Positions 24,589 to 32,064 of a DNA stretch of 64,000 bases are shown one piece after another. The stretch covers positions 1 through 64,000 of the forward strand of contig NZ_QGSZ01000187.1 in NCBI RefSeq assembly GCF_003857055.1, given 5' to 3'. Every line of letters starts with the position of its first letter. Position 1 is the stretch's first letter. The DNA is from Micromonospora inaquosa. GTDB taxonomy: Bacteria; Actinomycetota; Actinomycetes; Mycobacteriales; Micromonosporaceae. The position numbers and the translations under genes are program-made. The notes under the pieces were generated by a model. It did no database searches. It was given only the letters and a program-made list of their open reading frames with translations, and was not told where the DNA came from.

Positions 24589-24639
24589 GTTCAAGGTTGA
24601 ACTCTACTTGAGTCTAGGTCAGATTGTTCAAGCTTGAAC
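24589..24639. promoter_or_regulatory. Two MarR-type operator palindromes
   Basis: GTTCAAGCTTGAAC (24626-24639) is a perfect 14-bp palindrome; GTTCAAGGTTGAAC (24589-24602) is the same with one symmetric pair broken. Centres are 37 bp apart. They lie between the divergent azoreductase and MarR genes. Confidence 0.8.
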
Positions 24640-24693
24640 CCCTGGGAGACGTCCCTCACTCTCATCGACCAGGCCGAGACGTACTCTTGCGTC

Positions 24694-25179
24694 ATGCCTG
24701 ACGAACCTCGGTGGTTGACCGACCACGAGCGCGACGCCTGGCTTGCGCTGGCCAAACTCATGTTCAACCTGCCGAGCGCCCTCGACGCCCAACTCCTGCG
24801 GGACAACCACCTCACGCTGTTCGACTACTTCGTGCTCAGCGGCCTGTCCATGGCACCCGGGCGAACGATGCGGCTCAGCGATCTGGCCAGCCACCTCAGC
24901 TGCTCACTGTCCCGACTGTCGAACGTCGTCAAGCGCCTCGAACAGCGAGGACTGCTACGCCGCGCACCCGACCCGGAAAGTCCTCGCTACACCGTGGCAA
25001 CGCTCACCGACGCCGGGTGGGAGCTTGTGGTCGCCGCAGCCCCCGGCCACGTCGCGGCCGTCCGTCAATACGTCATCGACGGCCTCACCGCGAGCCAGAT
25101 CGACGTCTTGCGCGAGGTGGCCTGCCACGTGGCCCAACAGATATCCGAGGCTCCGGAGGCCAGTCCCCGACCCCGGTGA
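24694..25179 (+). CDS. MarR-family transcriptional regulator
   Basis: 161 residues from ATG 24694 (the frame is open to 24634, but that part overlaps the operators). Winged helix: MRLSDLASHLSCSLSRLSNVVKRLEQRGLL and wing RAPDPESPRYTVATLTDAG. Probably represses the divergent azoreductase-like gene and itself, with release by a quinone, phenol or oxidant (family knowledge plus inference). Confidence 0.9.
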   Translation: MPDEPRWLTDHERDAWLALAKLMFNLPSALDAQLLRDNHLTLFDYFVLSGLSMAPGRTMRLSDLASHLSCSLSRLSNVVKRLEQRGLLRRAPDPESPRYTVATLTDAGWELVVAAAPGHVAAVRQYVIDGLTASQIDVLREVACHVAQQISEAPEASPRPR

Positions 25180-25607
25180 CACCCCGGCCGTACGGCCACT
25201 GCGGTCAGGCGTCGAGTAACGGACGTCATGCGCGCCGGGGCAGAATCCGGTCACCAGCACTGCGCCCCCGAGCGCTCGGCGCACCGCCGCCCGTTTCGTC
25301 CAGGCGGAACTGAACCCTCCCGGTCACGGCGTCCCACTTCACGCCGCACGGGCGAATCAACGACCCCAGTTGGAGCGGCGCAGCCGCGGACGGAGTGCCC
25401 GTGCGTGACCGGGCCGCGCCGCCGGCCACAGCGGCGGGCATCCTAAGCGTTGGTTGCCAGATCGTTTGCTTGGAATATCATCTCCCCGACAGAGCGTCTT
25501 ACTGAGCGAAGACACCGGTACCAGATCCGTGGGAGCCGGCTGCGCACAGTTCAGGCCGCGAGTGGCCGACCACTCGCGCCGACGAGTCCGGGATGAGGAA
25601 GATTTAG
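25180..25607. other. Intergenic region before the oxidase fusion gene
   Basis: About 430 bp. I see no convincing gene; a 71-codon antisense ORF (25226-25441) has no ribosome site or recognisable domain. The right part is less GC-rich and presumably contains the promoter of the 25608 gene. Confidence 0.5.
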
Positions 25608-27470
25608 ATGGTCATGGAGATCGGCATCGTTCTCGACGCGTCACGGTTGGCCCGCGCGCCGCTGGAGACAGTCGAACTGGCCCGCCTCGCAGAGGAACGG
25701 GGCCTGGACCTTGTGGTCGTCGCCGACGAAGCGACCGGGAGGTCAGCCGGCCTGGACCCCTGGACCGCGGCGGTCTGGCTCGCGGGATCGACCAGCCGAA
25801 TCGCCATCGGTGCCCCCGCTGGCGCCGCCACCACTCCCGATCCGACCGACCCCGAAGCGCCCTACCCGAGCGTGATCACCAAGGCGCAGGACAGCATCGA
25901 CATCCTGGCGCAGGGAAGGATCATCTCCGACCCCTCAGGCTGGGTCGTCGCGCCACGGGGCGCGAAGCCGGAGGAGCTGGCCAGCCTCGCCGAGGCCGAT
26001 CTACCCGTCGTGGTCCCGGTGGATTCGCGCGAGGACGTCGAACGCCTCGCGGCGCTCGCCGCCGGTCGCGACCACCAGGGCGGCGTACGCCGGCGCTCGA
26101 CGGCGGTGCGCGCCCAGCGCAAGCCCAACATCGACTACGACGGCGTACCAGCGTCCCTCGCCGACACCGCGGTCGAGCCCGGCGATCCGCCCTACCGCTC
26201 CCTGTCCTCGACCTATCTGCGCGGTGGTGCTCCCGGCCTCGTGCTGCGACCCCGGACACCGGCGGAGGTGTCGGACGCAATCGAGTTCGCCCGGCGACAC
26301 CGGCACCTGCCCCTCGGTATCCGCAGCGCCGGCCACGGCATCAGCGGCCGCTCGACAAACCAGGGCGGCCTGGTCATCGACGTGGGCGCCATGAACACGA
26401 TCCGGGTGGTGGACCCCGCCCGCCGACTCGTGCGCATCGGCCCCGGAGCGACCTGGAAGCAGGTCGCCGCGGCCCTGACCCCGCACGGGTGGGCACTCGG
26501 CTCGGGCGACTACGGCGGCGTCGGCGTCGGTGGGCTCGCCACCGCTGCCGGGATCGGCCTGCTCTCACGCAACCATGGCCTGACGATCGACCATCTCCGG
26601 TCGGTTGACCTCGTGCTCGCCGACGGACGACAGGTGCAGGCGAGCAGAGAGCACAATCCGGAACTGTTCTGGGCCGTACGGGGAGCGGGAGCCAACTTCG
26701 GCATCGCCACCTCGTTCGAATTCGAAGTCGACGAGGTGGGCGAGGTCGGCTGGGCGCAACTCGTCCTACTCTCCACCGACATCGAGCAGTCGCTGCGCCG
26801 CTACGCTGAACTGGCCAGTTCGGCCCCGCGGGACACGACGGTGTTCTTCGTGACCGGGCAGCCGCGCGAGGGCATGTCGACCATCCAACTTTTTGCGGTC
26901 GTCGACAACCCGGACCCCGACACCGTCGTTGCGCGCCTGACACCGTTCCTGGAACTCGGGACACTCGCCCGTCAACAGGTGGTGATGACGCCGTATTCGG
27001 GAGTCATGGGGAACGCCGCCGACGTCGGGCCGAACGGCCAGCAGGGATTCGGCGAGCCGAACTCACGGTCGGCGTTCCTGCCCGCAGCGACCCCCGAATT
27101 CGCCCATGATGCCGCGGCGATGCTCCGCAGCGGCGGCGTCTACTTCTTCGAGCTGCGGGCCATGGGCGGCGCGATCGCCGACATCGCAGCAGGCGAAGCG
27201 TCCTTCACCCACCGGACACCGGCATTTCAGCTGACGGCGATGGGCCAGAACAATCAGCGCCTCAACGCGGTATGGGAGCCAATGCGCCCGCACTCCGACG
27301 GCCTCTACCTCAGCTTCGAGACCGACCGCAGTCCCGAGCGACTGCTCGACGCCTTCCCGGCACCGGTGTTGGAGCGTCTCCGAACGCTCAAACGCCGCTA
27401 CGACCCGGACAACCTCTTCCGGGACAACTTCAACATCGATCCGCAAACGACGAAGGAGCCACGGGCATGA
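25608..27470 (+). CDS. Fusion of a shortened luciferase-like domain and a berberine-bridge-type FAD oxidase
   Basis: 620 residues. Residues 1-165 follow the start and end of a luciferase-like (LLM) fold (MEIGIVLDASRLARAPLETVELARLAEERGLD..., TAKAQDSIDILAQGR-like) but the middle of the barrel is missing. Residues 200-615 are a FAD_binding_4 plus BBE oxidase: SAGHGISGRS contains the His expected to bind FAD covalently, and RYDPDNLFRDNFN is the BBE terminus. The second covalent Cys site of bicovalent enzymes reads GSGDYGG, so only one linkage is likely. The stop overlaps the next LLM gene (ATGA), implying joint function. Confidence 0.8.
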   Translation: MVMEIGIVLDASRLARAPLETVELARLAEERGLDLVVVADEATGRSAGLDPWTAAVWLAGSTSRIAIGAPAGAATTPDPTDPEAPYPSVITKAQDSIDILAQGRIISDPSGWVVAPRGAKPEELASLAEADLPVVVPVDSREDVERLAALAAGRDHQGGVRRRSTAVRAQRKPNIDYDGVPASLADTAVEPGDPPYRSLSSTYLRGGAPGLVLRPRTPAEVSDAIEFARRHRHLPLGIRSAGHGISGRSTNQGGLVIDVGAMNTIRVVDPARRLVRIGPGATWKQVAAALTPHGWALGSGDYGGVGVGGLATAAGIGLLSRNHGLTIDHLRSVDLVLADGRQVQASREHNPELFWAVRGAGANFGIATSFEFEVDEVGEVGWAQLVLLSTDIEQSLRRYAELASSAPRDTTVFFVTGQPREGMSTIQLFAVVDNPDPDTVVARLTPFLELGTLARQQVVMTPYSGVMGNAADVGPNGQQGFGEPNSRSAFLPAATPEFAHDAAAMLRSGGVYFFELRAMGGAIADIAAGEASFTHRTPAFQLTAMGQNNQRLNAVWEPMRPHSDGLYLSFETDRSPERLLDAFPAPVLERLRTLKRRYDPDNLFRDNFNIDPQTTKEPRA

Positions 27471-28375
27471 CCGACTACGGACACGACCTGCTCTTCGGAA
27501 CTTTCATCACACCCGCCGCACAACGGGCCCGACAGGTTGTCGACCTGGCGGTCACCGCGGACCGGGCCGGCCTCGACCTCGTCAGCTTTCAGGACCACCC
27601 GTACCAGGCCTCGTTCCTGGACACGTCGACCCTGCTCGCCTTCGCCGCAGCCCGCACCGAGCGCATCCACCTCAACGCCAACGTCACCAGCCTGCCGCTA
27701 CGGCCACCGGCCGTCCTGGCCCGGGCCGCCGCCTCGCTCGACATCCTCAGCGGCGGCCGCTTCGAACTCGGCATCGGCGCCGGTGCGTTCTGGGACGGCA
27801 TCGCCGCCATGGGAGGCCGCCGGCTCAGCGCCGCCCAGGGCGTCACCGCGCTGCGCGAAGGAATCGAGATCATCCGCGAGATCTGGGACACCACCATCTC
27901 CGGTGAGGTGAACTACGACGGGCAGTACTACTCGGTCAACGGCGCCCGACGCGGACCGCGTCCCGCCCACGACATCCCGGTCTGGGTCGGGGCGTACAAG
28001 CCCAAGATGCTCGCGCTCACCGGTGCGGTCGCCGACGGCTGGCTGCCCAGCATCGAGTACCTGCCCCGGGGTGCCGACTCGATACCCGAACTCAATGCGC
28101 TAATCGACGGCGCGGCGCACGACGCCGGCCGCGATCCGGCAGCCGTACGACGGCTGATGAACTTCATGAACGTCCAGCTCTCGTCGGCTCCGCGTGGGCT
28201 TCTCAACGGCCCGCCCGCTGCCTGGGTCGACCAGATCGTCGACCTGGCACTCCGGCACGGCATCAGCGCCTTCATCATCGGTGGAGACGACCCGAGCATC
28301 ACCCAGCGCTTCGGCGCCGAGATCGCACCTGCCGTACGAGAGGCCGTCGAGCGGGAACGCACGCCGGCGCGATAG
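27467..28375 (+). CDS. Luciferase-like (LLM class) flavin-dependent monooxygenase
   Basis: 302 residues from ATG 27467 (AAGGAG upstream), overlapping the previous stop. TIM-barrel LLM with DLVSFQDHPYQ, VLARAAASLDILSGGRFELGIGAG and PVWVGAYKPKML. Such enzymes use reduced FMN or F420. Co-translation with the oxidase fusion suggests a two-enzyme oxidation step on an unknown small molecule. Confidence 0.88.
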   Translation: MTDYGHDLLFGTFITPAAQRARQVVDLAVTADRAGLDLVSFQDHPYQASFLDTSTLLAFAAARTERIHLNANVTSLPLRPPAVLARAAASLDILSGGRFELGIGAGAFWDGIAAMGGRRLSAAQGVTALREGIEIIREIWDTTISGEVNYDGQYYSVNGARRGPRPAHDIPVWVGAYKPKMLALTGAVADGWLPSIEYLPRGADSIPELNALIDGAAHDAGRDPAAVRRLMNFMNVQLSSAPRGLLNGPPAAWVDQIVDLALRHGISAFIIGGDDPSITQRFGAEIAPAVREAVERERTPAR

Positions 28376-28392
28376 CCACGTCGCAGGGCGAC

Positions 28393-28419
28393 TGAACCTT
28401 CCGGGCCAGCAGACGTCGA
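28393..28419 (+). promoter_or_regulatory. ECF-type promoter candidate TGAACC-N15-CGTCGA
   Basis: -35 TGAACC at 28393-28398 and -10 CGTCGA at 28414-28419. The same spacing and boxes occur at 31089-31115 and, on the other strand, 40975-41001. It would transcribe the small ORF at 28436 and the sigma gene at 28669. Confidence 0.5.
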
Positions 28420-28435
28420 ACAAGAAGGAGCGGCC

Positions 28436-28525
28436 GTGTCGCGGATGGTGGATGCGTACCTCTACAGGGCATTCCCGAAAATCGGCATTCCCTCATTTTT
28501 GAAGAGCTCGGCAGTTCTGGAATAA
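28436..28525 (+). CDS. Possible 29-residue peptide, unknown function
   Basis: GTG 28436 has GAAGGAG at 28424-28430, 5 nt upstream, and the frame ends at TAA 28523-28525. The product begins MSRMVDAYLYRAFPKIG and ends SSAVLE; no Cys, no clear signal peptide. An internal ATG at 28445 is also in frame. It lies 60 bp after the LLM gene and 143 bp before an ECF sigma gene. Could be a peptide substrate, a leader peptide, or chance. No family recognised. Confidence 0.35.
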   Translation: MSRMVDAYLYRAFPKIGIPSFLKSSAVLE

Positions 28526-28668
28526 ATTGCTTGATAGCGCGCTGTCCGGGCTGCCGGACCCTGTGGTGTCGATCACTCAGAGCGAAGTAACCAGCAATTA
28601 AGTGGATTTACACTCGCACCTCCTAGGCTTGCCCCCGGATCTGCCGGAATAGCTACGGGGGATGAATC

Positions 28669-29262
28669 ATGACCACTGGTACTGCGCTCAGCAGCGTCGA
28701 CCCAGACACACCTGCGGGCTTCCCCGGCGACGCCCAGTCGCCGGGGTCCCGCGCCGAGTTCTTCATCAAGGAAATCCACGGCAACAATGGCCGAGCTCTG
28801 CTGCGTTTCCTGCGGGGCCTGGTGTCTGCGGACGCGGCCCACACCGCTGAGGACCTGGTACAGGAGACCATGCTGCGCGCCTGGCGCAACCTCGACGCGG
28901 TGCCTACCGAGCCCAATTCGCAACGTCGCTGGCTGTTTACCGTGGCACGTCGATTGGCCATCGACGCATACCGGAAACGACAGTCGCGACCGGCGGAGAT
29001 CAGCCTTGTCGACACCGACCCCGTCGGCTTGGGAAACGAAGCTGCCGAAGCGGTGATCGCCAAGCTGACGCTGCAGCAGGCCATCACCCGGCTCAGTCCG
29101 GCCCACCGGTCCGTCCTCGTCGAGTTGCACGTGAAGGGCAACTCGCTGGAGGCGACCGCCGCGCAGCTCGGCGTTCCTGTCGGCACCGTGAAGTCGCGTT
29201 CGCATTACGCCATGAAGTTCCTGCGGGACGTCCTGGACGGGGCTGAGCCAACCGGCCGGTGA
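28669..29262 (+). CDS. ECF-type RNA polymerase sigma factor
   Basis: 197 residues. Sigma region 2 (GRALLRFLRGLVSADAAHTAEDLVQETMLRAWRNL) with the DLVQETxLRAW core, and region 4 (LSPAHRSVLVELHVKGNSLEATAAQLGVPVGTVKSRSHYAMKFLR). A 35-residue N-terminal extension precedes region 2. No anti-sigma gene adjoins. A TGAACC-N15-CGTCG promoter lies upstream and similar ones precede the thioesterase and P450 genes, so these may be its regulon (inference). Confidence 0.9.
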   Translation: MTTGTALSSVDPDTPAGFPGDAQSPGSRAEFFIKEIHGNNGRALLRFLRGLVSADAAHTAEDLVQETMLRAWRNLDAVPTEPNSQRRWLFTVARRLAIDAYRKRQSRPAEISLVDTDPVGLGNEAAEAVIAKLTLQQAITRLSPAHRSVLVELHVKGNSLEATAAQLGVPVGTVKSRSHYAMKFLRDVLDGAEPTGR

Positions 29263-29316
29263 TCGGAGAGCCGACCTCGCCGCCATCACTTTCCGTTCAT
29301 GGCACGGCCGCGCCGG

Positions 29317-30681
29317 TCAGGACAGTTGCTCGGTCTCCGACGGACTGGCGAGGCCCACGACGGCCAGGTCCCGCAGGAAGTCCGCCCAAATGTCGGCGGC
29401 ATTGTCGACCAACCGTCGCGATGCGATTTCCATCAGACCGGTAACGGCGGTCACCACCGCGACCAGTTCACCGTCGGAGCGCCGGATCACCGACTGGACG
29501 AGCCGGACGATCTTTGGAGACGGGTATTCGAAACGGGTGACGACATCGATCTCATCACCGAAAACCAACTCACGCATGTATTTGATGGATACGTCGAGTT
29601 CCACAGGCCCCAGGCCAGCTGACGCCAACTCCTTGACTGACAGACCGGCGTCGGCGAGCGCCGCCCACCGAGCTTGGACGGAGTAGTCGAGGTACCTCGA
29701 GCTACGGACATGCCCGGTGGGACCGACATCGTCGGCGCTGACCGTAATTGGCGTGGTATGAGTGACGCCGTCATAATGAGACTGCGAAATATGCTCGGGC
29801 GAAGCAGTCACACTGCGCGCGTCGCAACTTTCACAGCCCGCCTCGCGCCCCGGCTTGGTGTTTTGCTGGCGCCTTTCCTTCTCTTGCGCGCCATCCGTGC
29901 CCGAACTCTGGAGGATTTGACGATAGGCCGCGCGGAGTTCGGCGCCGGGGTCGATCCCCAACTCCTCCGTGAGCTTGCGACGCAGCGAGTGATAGACGGC
30001 GATCGCATCAGCTTGCTGACCGGCGGCAGACAGGATCAGCATCAGCTTGGCCTGCAGTGCCTCATCATATTGATAGGAGGTCGCCATGCATCTCAGTGCA
30101 CGGAGCATGGAGCGACCGCCGTCCGAGCTCAGCGAGAGGTCGGCTGCCTCACCCGCGATCCTGGCGCATTCGTGGTCAATCGCGTCGAACGCGTCAGACT
30201 GCTCTGCCAGCAGATCTGAAGCGCCCGCGCACGGTCCTCGCCAGAGCTCCAGGGCTTCGGAATAGACTGCCATCGCCGCATCCGGTTGCCGCACGTTGAC
30301 CGCCGCCCGCGCCTCCAGTGCGAGCCTTCGGAAGAGCAGCAGATCCAGACTTTTCTCGTCCGTTACGAGGCGATAGCCAGCGGCATTGGAAACGAGCAGA
30401 CAGCTTCTCGTCCGAGGACCGAGAGTCGGCTCGACAAGACGGCGCAGATTGCCCACATAACGATGCACAATGTTGACAGCGCTCGTTGGCGGCTGGCTCC
30501 CCCACAACATCGAGACTATTTCGCCGGTGCCCACAGGTTCACCGGCGCGAGCAAGAAGAAGCGCCAGGATCAGCCGCTGCTGGCGAGGGCCAAGATCTAG
30601 CTCCTGACCGTGGCGCCGAACCCGGATCGGACCGAGCACCTCGAACTGCAAGGCCGGAGATCCGCCAGCGTCGTTAGTCAC
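29317..30681 (-). CDS. SARP-type regulator fused to a hotdog thioesterase-like domain
   Basis: 454 residues. Residues 10-88: OmpR-like DNA-binding domain (LGPRQQRLILALLLARAGEPV). Residues 100-257: BTAD domain ending ELGIDPGAELRAAYRQIL. Then a 50-residue linker and, from about 308 to 440, a 4HBT/hotdog domain about 60% identical by eye to the stand-alone protein at 31158. The catalytic Asp of that family (DxD..GH; Asp14 in the neighbour) is Gly320 here, while the surrounding GHVR, DVSIKY and FEYPSPK blocks are kept. The domain therefore looks like a ligand sensor for an acyl thioester rather than an enzyme (inference). Divergent from the thioesterase gene. Confidence 0.85.
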   Translation of the reverse strand: MTNDAGGSPALQFEVLGPIRVRRHGQELDLGPRQQRLILALLLARAGEPVGTGEIVSMLWGSQPPTSAVNIVHRYVGNLRRLVEPTLGPRTRSCLLVSNAAGYRLVTDEKSLDLLLFRRLALEARAAVNVRQPDAAMAVYSEALELWRGPCAGASDLLAEQSDAFDAIDHECARIAGEAADLSLSSDGGRSMLRALRCMATSYQYDEALQAKLMLILSAAGQQADAIAVYHSLRRKLTEELGIDPGAELRAAYRQILQSSGTDGAQEKERRQQNTKPGREAGCESCDARSVTASPEHISQSHYDGVTHTTPITVSADDVGPTGHVRSSRYLDYSVQARWAALADAGLSVKELASAGLGPVELDVSIKYMRELVFGDEIDVVTRFEYPSPKIVRLVQSVIRRSDGELVAVVTAVTGLMEIASRRLVDNAADIWADFLRDLAVVGLASPSETEQLS

Positions 30682-31157
30682 GGGTAAGCCTTTCCGCCGT
30701 GAACACAGTGCTATGGAGAAATTTCATCCAGAATTCGACCCGGGGCACTGTCCCATCCACAAATTTCAGTTCTATGGCCTGGTCGGCCGGGTCAGGCCAA
30801 CCATACCCGCGCACCGAACGTGGACAGTCTACCGGCAACCCTCGCCAACTCGGCCAGTAACGACAGCGTTCCGTTGAGTACGCAACCGGGACCTATCCGC
30901 ACGACGACAATGAACCACCGCCCGTCCGCCCACCGATCTTTCGACTTCAGCCATGACGATTGCCGCAGCCTCAATCACACGTATGTGACGCGACCGAAAC
31001 TCGCCGAGACGACGGCGGCCGCGACGGCCCGGTCCGGGCCGCGTCACCAGCTGGGCTCCAGGCCACGCCGCCGGCTGGGCGGGTCCACTGAACCTTGGCA
31101 CCTCGGGCTCGTCGGTACAGGTCAGAGGCTCCACACGACGCTACAACGGAGACGGCC
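30682..31157. other. Divergent promoter region between the SARP-hotdog and thioesterase genes
   Basis: About 475 bp without a gene. Two copies of AAATTTCA (30719-30726, 30761-30768) 42 bp apart, flanked outside by CTATGG (30711-30716, 30772-30777), lie 38-87 bp upstream of the SARP start. This spacing is four helical turns and may reflect repeat binding by the SARP. The thioesterase promoter is at 31089-31115. Confidence 0.5.
31089..31115 (+). promoter_or_regulatory. ECF-type promoter TGAACC-N15-CGTCGG of the thioesterase gene
   Basis: -35 TGAACC (31089-31094), -10 CGTCGG (31110-31115), 42 bp before ATG 31158. Matches the boxes at 28393 and 40975-41001. Confidence 0.55.
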
Positions 31158-31595
31158 ATGCACTCGACGCACATCATCATCCGCAGCGACGACATCGATT
31201 CGAACGGGCACGTTCGTGGATCCCAGTACCTCAACTACGCCGTACACGCCCGTTGGATCGCGCTCGCCCAGGCAGGGCTGTCGGTCGAGCAGCTTGCCGC
31301 GGCGGGTTTCGGCCCGGTAGAGCTGGATGTTTCCATCAAATACCGACGCGAACTCATGCTCGGCGACGAGATCGACGTCGAAACGCGATTCGAGTACCCG
31401 TCACCGAAGTTCGTCAGAGTCATTCAGTCAACCGTCCGCCGCTCCGACGGCGCCCTGGCCGCCGAGGTCACCAGCCTGACCGGCTTGATGAATCTCACCG
31501 AACGCAAACTGGTCGACAACGGTGTTGTCGTCTGGCGCCAGTTCCTCCGCCGACCGTCGGTCGTCGACCTCCCGCCCGTCGATGATCGGAGCTGA
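31158..31595 (+). CDS. Hotdog-fold (4HBT-type) acyl-CoA thioesterase
   Basis: 145 residues from ATG 31158 with ACGGAGAC upstream. The DDIDSNGHV motif keeps the catalytic Asp14 of the 4HBT/YbgC group; GPVELDVSIKYRRELMLGDEID and FEYPSPKF follow. It probably hydrolyses an acyl- or aroyl-CoA or ACP thioester. It is the closest visible relative of the C-terminal domain of the divergent SARP fusion, suggesting duplication and that enzyme and sensor see the same ligand (inference). Confidence 0.87.
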   Translation: MHSTHIIIRSDDIDSNGHVRGSQYLNYAVHARWIALAQAGLSVEQLAAAGFGPVELDVSIKYRRELMLGDEIDVETRFEYPSPKFVRVIQSTVRRSDGALAAEVTSLTGLMNLTERKLVDNGVVVWRQFLRRPSVVDLPPVDDRS

Positions 31596-32064
31596 ACTCG
31601 TCCTCGGCGACGAGGAGTCCGCAAGTCGCCTCGAAGAGACACTCGCTCCCCCGCTGCGGAACGGCGGCTCTTTGAGGCCCAACCGAAGGCAGCGACGGCA
31701 GTAATTCAGGTCACGAAGCCGACGATCTCACCGCGGATCGACCGTTCGTAGGCCTTCCGTTGCGCAAAGCGACAGTACCGACGAGTACGTCGATGATTCG
31801 ATTCGGAAGCCGCAGAGAACAGCGGTGACCGCCGATTGATGGCACACGTCTTCGCAGTTCAGACACCTTGACATCGCAGCCGGAGTCTCTGCACACCACA
31901 GTGCGAAAAGCAACTTGGCCGGGCGTGGGGCAGTGTCGGCGTCATCAACCAGTCGGTGAACGACCCCCGGTTCGCCCCGTCTTCAATGGCATGAGACCGA
32001 GTTCAATTCTGAACGTGCCGACTGTGGCACCCACCCGGGAACCCCGTCCTGGAAGGGCCCGACG
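31596..32064. other. Intergenic region before the MMPL transporter
   Basis: About 470 bp of somewhat lower GC. Short ORFs on both strands lack domains and ribosome sites. I see no strong hairpin or promoter. Confidence 0.5.

Noticed and set aside
25313-25340. TGAACC followed by CGTC before the oxidase fusion
   Set aside because: Spacer is only 13 bp and the site is about 270 bp from the gene.
25226-25441. 71-codon antisense ORF in the gap before the oxidase fusion
   Set aside because: No ribosome site, no domain, and biased composition.
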